Shown piece after piece: positions 35,346-43,214 of a stretch of 64,000 bases of DNA. A program made the translations under genes and the position numbers. Each line of letters opens with the position of its first letter. Position 1 is the first letter of the stretch. The DNA is from Paractinoplanes lichenicola (GTDB lineage Bacteria > Actinomycetota > Actinomycetes > Mycobacteriales > Micromonosporaceae). The notes beneath the pieces are model-generated. The model was not told the DNA's origin, ran no database searches, and saw nothing but the letters and a program-made list of their open reading frames with translations. The stretch is from assembly GCF_016785085.1 (NCBI RefSeq), contig NZ_JAENHO010000003.1:248001-312000 (forward strand), given 5' to 3'.

Positions 35346-36179
35346 CTAGCGCCCCTCGAAGGCGGGCTTCTGCTTGTTCACAAAAGCGTCGACGGCAGCC
35401 TTGTGATCGGCCGTAGCGCCGCAGATGGCCTGTGCCTGGGCCTCAGCCGCCAGCGCGTCAGACAACGTCCCCGCGTCGCCGATGGAGAGCTCCCGCTTGA
35501 TCGCCCCATAAGCGATAGTCGGCCCCGCAGCGAGCCGTGCCGCCAGTTCCTGGGCCGCCGGCAGCACCTGCTCGTCGTCGTCGGTCAGCTGGGAGAGCAG
35601 GCCGATCTCGTACGACCGCTGGGCCCGCACCGGCTCGGCCAGCAGCAGCAGTTCCAGCGCGCGGGCGTGCCCGACGATGCGTGGCAGCGACCACGAGACG
35701 CCGCTGTCGCCGGCCAGGCCCACGTTCGCGAAGGCCATCAGGAAGCTCGTCTTGGGTCCGCCGATCCGGAAGTCGGCCAGCAGCGCGAACGACGCCCCGG
35801 CCCCGGCCGCCGTGCCGCGCACCGCCGCCACCACGGGCTTGGGCATGCTGGCGAGCCGCTGGGCGATCGGGTTGTAGTGCACCCGTACGGTGTCCAGGTC
35901 GGTGCGCCCCGACTCGAGCTGCGCCGCGTGCTCGCGCAGATCTTGGCCCACGCAGAACGCCGTGCCCGCCCCGGCCAGCACGATCGCCCGGCACGACTTG
36001 TCGCTCTCGAGTGACGCCAGCGTGTCGCGCAGCGCCTCCTTGAGGTCGACGGTCAGGGCGTTCATGGCCTCGGGGCGGTTGAGCGTGAGCGTGACAACCG
36101 CGCCGGTGCGGTCGACAAGAAGAGGCTCTGCCTTTAGTCCGATCACGGGCGGCGGGTGGGGTGGTTGGACGGCAGTCAT
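35346..36179 (-). CDS. Enoyl-CoA hydratase/isomerase (crotonase family)
   Basis: 277 residues. TLTLNRPEAMNALT, the oxyanion-hole segments GAGTAFCVGQDLREH and AAVRGTAAGAGASFALLADFRI, and the catalytic-region AFANVGLAGDSGVSW are seen. An Asp (GDSG) stands where hydratases often have Glu, as in PaaG-type isomerases. The ATG overlaps the PaaX-type gene by ATGA, so the two form an operon. A role in phenylacetate or other aromatic acid breakdown is an inference from that partner. Confidence 0.9.
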   Translation of the reverse strand: MTAVQPPHPPPVIGLKAEPLLVDRTGAVVTLTLNRPEAMNALTVDLKEALRDTLASLESDKSCRAIVLAGAGTAFCVGQDLREHAAQLESGRTDLDTVRVHYNPIAQRLASMPKPVVAAVRGTAAGAGASFALLADFRIGGPKTSFLMAFANVGLAGDSGVSWSLPRIVGHARALELLLLAEPVRAQRSYEIGLLSQLTDDDEQVLPAAQELAARLAAGPTIAYGAIKRELSIGDAGTLSDALAAEAQAQAICGATADHKAAVDAFVNKQKPAFEGR

Positions 36180-36985
36180 GTGTCCGAGAATCCCACACGT
36201 CCGCGAGCCACCGAGTGCAGGCATCGCTCCACATATCGATCAGCGGCGGGCCTCAGCCGGGTCGCGTGGCGATCGAAGAAGCCGGCCGCACTCGCACCCG
36301 GCCAGCGCGCCGGCAGCAGCGTGGCGGGCAGCTGAGGGTCGCGGAACAGGAACGAGCGCCAGGCGTGCACCAGGTGGAAGCGGGCCGCGTACGCCTCCTC
36401 GTCGCTGCTGCGGGCGTTCACCGACGTCACCACGGGCCGCAGGTCGGCCACGAAGTCCTCGTACGACCGGGCCAGCTCGGGCAGATCCCAGGCCCGCCCG
36501 ACCACCTCGGCCGCCCCGGGCGATCCGGCCGCGTGGCTCGCGCTGAACCGTTCGTAGCCCACCCCGGCCTCGCGCAGCACCGCGTCCGCCTCCTCGGCCG
36601 GGCGGGGCGCCACCCACGCGTTCTCGCCGAGCGCGCCGTAGCCGAGGAACGCCAGCCGGCCCGCCTCGCGTTTGCCGAGCGGGCCGCGCAGCAGCACCAA
36701 ATCGAACTTTCCGTCCCAGCTGACCCGGCCTGTCCGGTAGATCCGGGCCGACGCCTCGTCGAGCCGGCGCGCGGCCTTGGGGGTCAGCAGATAGCCCGGT
36801 CCGGAGACCAATCGCATGGGGTGCAGCCACCCTTGACGCACCATCCGGGACACCGCCGTACGCACCGCGGGCGGCGCTATGCCGAGCGGCGCAAGCAGTC
36901 TGACCAGGGCCGCAACGGGTGCCCGCCCGCCTCGGGGGCGGAGATAGTCGCCGTACAGGTCGAAGAGTGCCGACCGCGCCTGCAT
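36176..36985 (-). CDS. PaaX-family transcriptional repressor
   Basis: 269 residues. The N-terminal winged helix is SALFDLYGDYLRPRGG to GIAPPAVRTAVSRMVRQGWL. The PaaX central domain (SWDGKFDLVLL...) and C-terminal domain (YEDFVADLRPVV, LVHAWRSFLFRDPQLPATLLP, WPG) follow. Family members respond to aryl-CoA esters. ATG 36985. A GTGACAGC/GCTGTCAC repeat starts 12 bp upstream and may be its own operator. It overlaps the enoyl-CoA hydratase start by ATGA. Confidence 0.9.
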   Translation of the reverse strand: MQARSALFDLYGDYLRPRGGRAPVAALVRLLAPLGIAPPAVRTAVSRMVRQGWLHPMRLVSGPGYLLTPKAARRLDEASARIYRTGRVSWDGKFDLVLLRGPLGKREAGRLAFLGYGALGENAWVAPRPAEEADAVLREAGVGYERFSASHAAGSPGAAEVVGRAWDLPELARSYEDFVADLRPVVTSVNARSSDEEAYAARFHLVHAWRSFLFRDPQLPATLLPARWPGASAAGFFDRHATRLRPAADRYVERCLHSVARGRVGFSDT

Positions 36986-36996
36986 GACCGCACATT

Positions 36997-37033
36997 GTGA
37001 CAGCCCGAAAGGCGATATGCTAGACGCTGTCAC
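36997..37033. promoter_or_regulatory. Inverted repeat upstream of the PaaX-type gene
   Basis: GTGACAGC (36997-37004) and GCTGTCAC (37026-37033) are perfect 8-bp arms with a 21-bp spacer that contains TATGCTAGAC. It begins 12 bp before the regulator's start codon, where an autoregulatory operator is expected. Known PaaX sites are also widely spaced 7-8 bp inverted repeats, though of a different sequence. Confidence 0.5.
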
Positions 37034-37242
37034 ATCCGCCCGGGCTGGGTTTGGGTTCGCCGGTGTTCATCAGGGAAAATGTTTGATCGGCACGGTGGGC
37101 CGGGGCGCGTCAGCACGCGCGAAGGCCCTCGGCCGCCGGTCGGAAACGAGGTACGGGCGCCGTGTGGGGCTGAGCACACGGCGTAAGAAGTGGCTGTGGG
37201 GAAACCCACCGACACCCTGATGTAGGTCTGAGGGGAGACAAG

Positions 37243-37410
37243 ATGGCGGCGATGAAGCCGCGGACGGGCGATGGTCCGCTGGAGGTCACCAAGGAGGGTC
37301 GGGGCATCGTCATGCGTGTCCCGCTGGAAGGTGGTGGCCGTCTCGTCGTTGAGATGACTCCGGACGAGGCCAGCGCGCTGGGTGACGCGTTGAAGTCGAT
37401 CGCCGGCTGA
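37243..37410 (+). CDS. DUF3117 small protein (Rv1211-like)
   Basis: 55 residues, too short for many gene callers: MAAMKPRTGDGPLEVTKEG to TPDEASALGDALKSIAG. This is the very conserved actinobacterial DUF3117 family. GAGGGGAG precedes the ATG by about 5 nt and a strong hairpin follows the stop, so it forms a monocistronic unit. In Mycobacterium it is next to tagA; here tag is 4 kb upstream. Function is unknown. Confidence 0.92.
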   Translation: MAAMKPRTGDGPLEVTKEGRGIVMRVPLEGGGRLVVEMTPDEASALGDALKSIAG

Positions 37411-37421
37411 CGTTTCACGCG

Positions 37422-37459
37422 AGCCCGCCGGTACGGTACCGCCCGGACCGGCGGGCTTT
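37422..37459 (+). terminator. Rho-independent-type terminator after DUF3117 gene
   Basis: AGCCCGCCGG (37422-37431) pairs perfectly with CCGGCGGGCT (37448-37457), loop 16 nt, followed by TTT. It lies 11 bp after the DUF3117 stop and before the aminopeptidase ribosome site. Confidence 0.85.
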
Positions 37460-37487
37460 CCACGTCTTCGAGAAAGGTCATTCTCTC

Positions 37488-38900
37488 GTGTATTCGATCC
37501 GGTTGACCGACCACCTCGACGACGCCCTGACCCGCATCGTGCCGATCGGTGCGCCGGGTCCACTGTCGCACCCCGACGGCACTCTGGGTGCCGAGATCGC
37601 CGCACTGGCCGATCCGGACCAGCCGGCCGGTGCCGTGCAGATACTTCCCCGCCCGCTCACCACCCCGGCCAAGGTGCTGCTGGTGCATGTCGGCGCGGGT
37701 GACGAGGCCGGTTGGCGAGCGGCCGGTGCGGCCGCCGCGCGTGCCCTCGACGGCGACGAGCAGGCCCAGTTCCACCTCGGTGCGGCGGCCTCGGCCGATT
37801 CCGTACGGGGTGTGGCCGAGGGCCTGTGGCTCGGCGGCTACCGCTATCGCGACGGCCGCGAGGAACCCCGTACGGCCGGCGCCGCTCTCGTCGTGGACGA
37901 CCCTTCGGCGTACGGGGAAAGCTTGACCTCGGCCGAGGTGGCGGCGCGCGCGACGTGGCTCGCCCGCGACCTCACCAACGCCCCGCCCTCGCTCAAGAAC
38001 CCGGATTGGGTCGCCGAGGAGGTCAGCGGGGCCGCGGCCAAACGCCCCGGCCTCGAGGTCCGCGTGCGAGCCGGTGACGAGCTGGCCCGGTTCGGCGGCC
38101 TGCGGGCGGTCGGCGGCGGCTCCCGGTTCCGGCCCTGCCTGGTCGAGATGGTGTGGAACCCGCCCGGCGCGACCACCCACGTGGTGCTGGTCGGCAAGGG
38201 CATCACGTTCGACAGCGGCGGCATCTCGATCAAGACGCGCGACGGCATGAAGCTGATGAAGATCGACATGGCCGGCGCGGCCGCGGTGGCCGCGGCCACG
38301 CTCGCCGCCGCCGACCTGGGTCTGCCCGTGCGCGTCACAACCCTGCTGCCGCTGGCCGAGAACGCCGTCAGCGGCGCCGCGTACCGCCCCGGCGACGTGA
38401 TCACCCACTACGACGGCACCACCAGCGAGTCGACCAACTCGGACGCCGAGGGCCGCCTGGTGCTGGCCGACGCGCTGGCCTACGCCGCGGCCGAACTCGC
38501 GCCGGACGTGCTGATCGACCTGGCCACCCTCACCGGCGCGGCCAAGGTCGCCCTCGGTTCGAGCATCGCGCCCCTCTACGGCGACAGCGACGAGCTAACC
38601 GCCGCGCTGCTGACGGCGGGCCGCGCGGCCGGCGAGGAGATGTGGCGGATGCCGCTGCACGGCGACTACCGCGAGCTGTTGCGCAGCGACGTGGCCGACC
38701 GGCACAGCTCGCCCACCCACGGCGGCGGCATGGCGGCGCTGTTCCTGCGTGACTTCACGGGCCCGCTGGCCGGTCGCTGGGCCCACATCGACATGGCCGC
38801 GACCTGCTGGAGCGAGACCTCCGAGCTCGAGCTGACCCGCGGCGCGACCGGCTGGGGCGTACGGACCCTGATTCGTTACCTGAGCGCCGTCAGCGCTTGA
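37488..38900 (+). CDS. pepA: Leucyl aminopeptidase (M17)
   Basis: 470 residues. A macro-like N-terminal domain (1-160) is followed by the catalytic domain. LVGKGITFDSGGISIKTRDGM (Lys, Asp ligands), KIDMAGAAAV and the family signature, here NSDAEGRLVLADAL instead of NTDAEGRL, are the two-zinc site. RDFTGPLAGRWAHIDMAATCW closes the fold. It removes N-terminal residues from peptides. GTG 37488 with AGAAAGG upstream. The stop overlaps the convergent methyltransferase by 11 bp. Confidence 0.93.
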   Translation: MYSIRLTDHLDDALTRIVPIGAPGPLSHPDGTLGAEIAALADPDQPAGAVQILPRPLTTPAKVLLVHVGAGDEAGWRAAGAAAARALDGDEQAQFHLGAAASADSVRGVAEGLWLGGYRYRDGREEPRTAGAALVVDDPSAYGESLTSAEVAARATWLARDLTNAPPSLKNPDWVAEEVSGAAAKRPGLEVRVRAGDELARFGGLRAVGGGSRFRPCLVEMVWNPPGATTHVVLVGKGITFDSGGISIKTRDGMKLMKIDMAGAAAVAAATLAAADLGLPVRVTTLLPLAENAVSGAAYRPGDVITHYDGTTSESTNSDAEGRLVLADALAYAAAELAPDVLIDLATLTGAAKVALGSSIAPLYGDSDELTAALLTAGRAAGEEMWRMPLHGDYRELLRSDVADRHSSPTHGGGMAALFLRDFTGPLAGRWAHIDMAATCWSETSELELTRGATGWGVRTLIRYLSAVSA

Positions 38901-39498
38901 CGGCGGCCAGCAGGCCCGCGCCCGACGGCACGATCGCCGGGATCCACTCCTCCGACTCCCGCACCGCCCGTACGGTCTCGCGGACCGTCAGCGTGTCGAC
39001 GTCGCGCGCGGCCGGGTCGCTGATCCGGCCGCCCGCCATCGCGCCGTTGACCAGCAGCACCCCGCCCGGCCGGAGCAGGCGCAGGGCGGCCTCGGCGCAG
39101 GCACCGAACTCGGTCGCGTCGGCGTCGACGAAGACCAGGTCGTACGCGCCGTCGGCCAGCCGGGGCAGCACGTCGAGCGCGCGGCCCGTGATGATCCGGG
39201 TGCGCGAGGCGGCGAAGCCGGCCTCGGCGAAGATGCGCCGGGCGATCCGCTGATGCTCGTTCTCGACGTCGATCGTGGTGAGCACGCCGTCGGCCCGCAT
39301 GCCCCGCAGCAGCCAGACGCCGCTCACCCCGGCTCCCGTGCCGATCTCGACCACCGCCTTGGCGCTGCCGGCCGCGGCGAGCAGGCGCAGCACCGACCCC
39401 GCGGCCGGGGTGACGCTGTCGAGGCCGAGCTCGTGCGCGAGGCTGCGCGCGGTCTGCAGGACCACGTCCTCGTCGGCATACACCTCGGCGAACTGCAT
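38890..39498 (-). CDS. O-methyltransferase family 3 (Rv1220c-like)
   Basis: 202 residues. VVEIGTGAGVSGVWLLRGM is the SAM site, followed by LTTIDVENEHQRIARR, YDLVFVDADATEF (metal/substrate Asp) and LLRPGGVLLVNGAM. It closely follows mycobacterial Rv1220c, which also sits just before the htrA-tatB segment. The substrate is unknown. ATG 39498 with only a weak ribosome site; other in-frame starts are GTC/none nearby. Confidence 0.87.
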   Translation of the reverse strand: MQFAEVYADEDVVLQTARSLAHELGLDSVTPAAGSVLRLLAAAGSAKAVVEIGTGAGVSGVWLLRGMRADGVLTTIDVENEHQRIARRIFAEAGFAASRTRIITGRALDVLPRLADGAYDLVFVDADATEFGACAEAALRLLRPGGVLLVNGAMAGGRISDPAARDVDTLTVRETVRAVRESEEWIPAIVPSGAGLLAAVKR

Positions 39499-39727
39499 GG
39501 CCTGGCCTGTCGACGGGCCGATCGGACGGGCTGGCGGGACGATGACGACCTCCGGGGCGTTTGCGGACGCGCGTGGATTCAGCCGCGCACATCGGATAAG
39601 AGAGTAGAGGGAACTGCCGAGGGGATGCACCGGGCCGTCGATGCATAAACGGGCCGGGGCAGGGCGTCGCCCGGGATCCGTGTCATTCTGGAGTGGGATC
39701 CGGGAGGAACTGAGTGGAGGCACCGAC

Positions 39728-41005
39728 GTGACCGACGGCTGGAATGCTCGGCCCCTTCCGCCGCCCGCCCACGGTCAGCCCCTGCCACCTGCGGGCGGTC
39801 CGCCCCAGCCGGGCTCGCCGTGGTGGTCCGACGCGCTCGCCGACCCGTGGCGCGACCCGTACGCGCCGACCGCCGTCGTGGTGCAGAATCCGGGCGCCTC
39901 GGCCGGGCCGGTGCCCGAGGCCGTCCCCGACCCCGACGCCCCCCGCCGGTCCTTCACCCCGATCCTGGTCATCTGCCTGGTCACGGCCCTGCTGGCGGGT
40001 GGTCTGGGCGGCACGCTGGGCTTCCTTTTCGCCGTCAAGAGCGGCTACGGAAACGGCGGCGGAGGCACCGCGCTGGGGTCCACCCCGCAGGACCCGCCGG
40101 CCGCCGCGAACCGGGCGCCCGACTCGCTCGCCGGGATCGCCGCCAAGGTGCTCCCGAGCGTGGTCACCGTGCGCGTCACGGGTGCGATCGGCACCGGGTT
40201 CGTGGTCTCCGGCGACGGCTACGTGGTCACCAACGACCACGTCGTGGAGGGCGCCGACGACACCATGTCGGTGGTCTTCAGCGACGGCTCCACCGCCCCG
40301 GCCAAGCTGGTCGGCCGCGATCCGCAGTCCGACGTGGCTGTGATCAAGGTCGCCAAGTCCGGCCTGCCCGCGGTGGCGATCGGGGACTCGGACGCGATCG
40401 CGGTCGGTGACCCGGTGCTCGCGTTCGGCTCACCGCTGGCGCTGCGCAACACGGTGACGTACGGGATCGTCAGCGCGGTCGACCGCACGATCGAGGCCGG
40501 CGACGCGGGCACGACCCGGTATTACGCGGCCATCCAGACCGACGCCGCGGTCAACCAGGGCAACTCCGGTGGTCCGCTGGTCAATGCGGCCGGCCAGGTC
40601 ATCGGGGTCAACTCGGTGATCCGCTCGGTCGGCGGCAACGAGACCGAGGCCGGCAACATCGGCCTGGCCTTCGCGATCCCGATCAACCAGGCCGAACGCG
40701 TGGCGGTCGACATCATCGACCACGGCAAGGCCCGCCGTACGGTGATCGGCGCCGAGGTGGTCACCGGCGGCACCAGCACGTCGGGGGCCCGGCTGCGCTC
40801 GGTCGAGCCGGCCGGCCCGGCCGCCGCCGCCGGCATGAAGTCCGGTGACGTGGTCACCAAGCTCGACGGCCACGTGCTCGAGGACGGCACCGACCTGATC
40901 GCCCTGGTCCGCAAGTACGACCCGGGCGCCACGGTCTCGGTGGAGTACCGTCGCGGGACGAAGACGGAAACAGCCTCGGTGACCCTGGTCGCCGACTCCA
41001 ACTGA
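39728..41005 (+). CDS. htrA: HtrA/DegP-type membrane serine protease with PDZ domain
   Basis: 425 residues. The Pro-rich cytoplasmic N-terminus (1-75) precedes one membrane helix (~78-103, FTPILVICLVTALLAGGLGG). The protease domain has the triad His in VTNDHVVEG, Asp in SDVAVIKV and Ser in GNSGGPLVN. A PDZ domain (~325-420) ends VSVEYRRGTKTE. It degrades misfolded extracytoplasmic proteins. GTG 39728 has GGAGG 7 nt upstream. In relatives sigE and its anti-sigma lie just before it; here they are absent. Confidence 0.94.
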   Translation: MTDGWNARPLPPPAHGQPLPPAGGPPQPGSPWWSDALADPWRDPYAPTAVVVQNPGASAGPVPEAVPDPDAPRRSFTPILVICLVTALLAGGLGGTLGFLFAVKSGYGNGGGGTALGSTPQDPPAAANRAPDSLAGIAAKVLPSVVTVRVTGAIGTGFVVSGDGYVVTNDHVVEGADDTMSVVFSDGSTAPAKLVGRDPQSDVAVIKVAKSGLPAVAIGDSDAIAVGDPVLAFGSPLALRNTVTYGIVSAVDRTIEAGDAGTTRYYAAIQTDAAVNQGNSGGPLVNAAGQVIGVNSVIRSVGGNETEAGNIGLAFAIPINQAERVAVDIIDHGKARRTVIGAEVVTGGTSTSGARLRSVEPAGPAAAAGMKSGDVVTKLDGHVLEDGTDLIALVRKYDPGATVSVEYRRGTKTETASVTLVADSN

Positions 41006-41071
41006 TCGCCGTCCGGACCGCCAAGTGTCACCTCGTGTGCGTAGGCTTGGCACCGGACCTGGGGAGGCCAC

Positions 41072-41494
41072 ATGTTCGAGAATTTGAACTGGTGGGAGAT
41101 CGGCGCGCTGCTCATGCTGGCGCTGCTGATCTTCGGTGAGCGGCTTCCCAAGGTGATCGGCGACGGCCTGCGCATGCTGCGCGGCCTGCGGGCCATGGCG
41201 CAAAACGCGACCAGCGACCTCAACCGTGAGCTCGGCACCGACCTTCAGCTGCAGGATCTGCACCCCAAGGCGTTCATCCGCAAGCACCTGATCAGCGAGG
41301 AGGACGAGGCGGCGATCCGCAAGCCGCTGCAGGGCCTGCTCGACGACGTGAAGCAGGACCTGAACGGGGTGAAGACCGACCTCACCGAGGTCGCCGCGGC
41401 CGCCGACATCAAGAACACCAGCAACAGCACGCCGTCGGACAAGCCGGCCACGGCGGTCGCGCCGAGGCAGAAGTTCGACCTCGACGCGACCTGA
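41072..41494 (+). CDS. tatB: Sec-independent translocase subunit TatB
   Basis: 140 residues. The N-terminal membrane helix is WWEIGALLMLALLIFGERLPKVI, with the Glu and GxRLP hinge of TatB. An amphipathic helix (LRMLRGLRAMAQ) and a long charged tail follow. With TatA/C, not in this window, it exports folded twin-arginine proteins. GGGGAGG precedes the ATG. TAGGCT at 41042-41047 may be its own -10. It follows htrA by 66 bp, as in Mycobacterium. Confidence 0.92.
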   Translation: MFENLNWWEIGALLMLALLIFGERLPKVIGDGLRMLRGLRAMAQNATSDLNRELGTDLQLQDLHPKAFIRKHLISEEDEAAIRKPLQGLLDDVKQDLNGVKTDLTEVAAAADIKNTSNSTPSDKPATAVAPRQKFDLDAT

Positions 41495-41498
41495 GCGC

Positions 41499-42647
41499 TC
41501 AGCGCCGGGTGTTGACCATCAGGCCGAGCGGCTTGCCGACCAGCGACTCGCGGCGCACGGCCAGCTTGTCGGCCACGGCGTCGAGGGCCTTGGCGGCCGG
41601 CGCGTCGGGGGTGGCCAGCACGATCGGGTCGCCGGCGTCGCCCGCCTCACGCACGCGGGTGTCGAGCGGCACCTGACCCAGCAGCGGCACCGAGGCGCCC
41701 ACCGTGGTGGTCAGCGAGTCGGCCACGGCCTGCCCGCCGCCCGCGCCGAAGACCTCCATGCGCGAGCCGTCGGGCAGCTCCAGCCACGACATGTTCTCGA
41801 CCACGCCGACCAGGCGCTGGTGGGTCTGCAGGGCGATCGCGCCGGCCCGCTCGGCCACCTCGGCGGCGGCGGTCTGCGGGGTGGTGACGACCAGGATCTC
41901 CGCGTTGGGCAGGAGCTGGGCCAGCGAGATGGCCACGTCGCCCGTGCCCGGGGGCAGGTCGAGCAGCAGCACGTCGAGGTCGCCCCAGTAGACGTCGGCC
42001 AGGAACTGCTGCAGCGCGCGGTGCAGCATCGGGCCGCGCCACACGACCGCGGCGTTGCCGGCCGTGAACATGCCGATCGAGATCACCTTCACGCCGTGCG
42101 ACTGCGGCGGCATGATCATGTCTTCGACCCGGGTCGGCCGGCCGTCCACGCCCAGCATGCGGGGCACCGAGTGGCCGTAGATGTCCGCGTCGATCACGCC
42201 GACCGAGAGCCCGCGCTTGGCCAGGGCCGCGGCCAGGTTGACGGTCACGCTCGACTTGCCGACCCCGCCCTTGCCGCTGGCCACCGCATAGACCCTCGTA
42301 CGCGAGCCGGGCTGGGCGAACGGGATGACCGGCTCGGCCGTGCCGCTGCCGCCGCGCAGGGTCTCCTGCAGGGCCTTGCGCTGCTCTTCGTCCATCACGC
42401 CGAAATCGACGCTGACCGACGTGATGCCGGGGATCTTGGTGAGGGCGGCGGTGATGTCGGAGTTGAGCTTGTCGCGCAGCGGGCAACCGGCCACGGTCAG
42501 CAGCAGCTCGACCCGGACCGTGCCTTCGGCGACGGTGAAGCCCTTGACCATGCCGAGGTCGGTGATCGGGCGGCGGATCTCGGGGTCGTCGACGGTGGCC
42601 AGCGCGGCCTGGATCGCGTCCTCGATGGTGGAGGCGGGTGCGGACAT
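41499..42647 (-). CDS. mrp: Mrp/NBP35-type Fe-S carrier ATPase
   Basis: 382 residues. The N-terminal DUF59/MIP18 domain (~1-85) is followed by a P-loop ATPase. The deviant Walker A is VASGKGGVGKSSVTVNLA, then DADIYGHSVPRMLG and LLLDLPPGTGDVAISLAQ. The C-terminal CxxC that binds the Fe-S cluster in NBP35 is missing (VVENMSWLELPDG). Start is ATG 42647: TAGCAT (42655-42660) precedes it by 7 nt, so it is probably leaderless, and ATG 42656 would overlap that box. Confidence 0.92.
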   Translation of the reverse strand: MSAPASTIEDAIQAALATVDDPEIRRPITDLGMVKGFTVAEGTVRVELLLTVAGCPLRDKLNSDITAALTKIPGITSVSVDFGVMDEEQRKALQETLRGGSGTAEPVIPFAQPGSRTRVYAVASGKGGVGKSSVTVNLAAALAKRGLSVGVIDADIYGHSVPRMLGVDGRPTRVEDMIMPPQSHGVKVISIGMFTAGNAAVVWRGPMLHRALQQFLADVYWGDLDVLLLDLPPGTGDVAISLAQLLPNAEILVVTTPQTAAAEVAERAGAIALQTHQRLVGVVENMSWLELPDGSRMEVFGAGGGQAVADSLTTTVGASVPLLGQVPLDTRVREAGDAGDPIVLATPDAPAAKALDAVADKLAVRRESLVGKPLGLMVNTRR

Positions 42648-42668
42648 GATGCCCATGCTACGTCGGGG

Positions 42669-43214
42669 CTATCGGCGATCCTCGTCCCAGTCCTTGCGAT
42701 CCTCCTCCCAGTCCGTACGGGCTCTTTTCTCCCGCCGGTGCGCGGCTTCGTCCAGCTCGTCGGCCAGCCGGGCCAGCTCGGACCGCAGGAAGTCGCGGGT
42801 CGCCACCTCGCCCAGCGCGATCCGCAGCGACGCGATCTCGCGGGCCAGATATTCGGTGTCCGCCTTCTGCATCGCGGCCCGCCGGCGGTCCTCCTCCATG
42901 GCCAGGCGGTCGCGGTCGGTCTGGCGATTCTGCGCGAGCAGGATCAGCGGCGCGGCGTACGACGCCTGCAACGACAAGATCAAGGTCAGGAACGTGAACG
43001 TGTACGGGTCGAAACGCAGATTCGCCGGCGCGAGAGTGTTCCAGCCGAACCAGGCCGCGATCACCAGCGTCATCCACACGATGAACTGGGCCGTGCCCAT
43101 GTAGCGCGCGATGCTCTCGGACCAGCGGCCGAACGACTCCGGGTCGAAGCGGGGCAGCCGCACCCTGCCCGGCTCGACGGGCTGGTCCAGGCGGTCGCGG
43201 CGGGGCTCGGTCAC
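42669..43214 (-). CDS. DUF1003 membrane protein
   Basis: 181 residues with two membrane helices (~42-60, FIVWMTLVIAAWFGWN; ~72-95, FTFLTLILSLQASYAAPLIL), the DUF1003 core. A cytoplasmic coiled and highly charged tail ends WEEDRKDWDEDRR. Its GTG overlaps the CBS/MgtE-like gene by GTGA, as in Rv1231c-Rv1232c. Together the pair may make a divalent-ion responsive membrane complex; that is inference. Confidence 0.88.
   Translation of the reverse strand: MTEPRRDRLDQPVEPGRVRLPRFDPESFGRWSESIARYMGTAQFIVWMTLVIAAWFGWNTLAPANLRFDPYTFTFLTLILSLQASYAAPLILLAQNRQTDRDRLAMEEDRRRAAMQKADTEYLAREIASLRIALGEVATRDFLRSELARLADELDEAAHRREKRARTDWEEDRKDWDEDRR

Noticed and set aside
35043..36014. 323-codon plus-strand frame over the palindrome region and enoyl-CoA hydratase
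   Set aside because: Most of it is antisense to the crotonase gene, and its N-terminus is made of the palindromic repeats.
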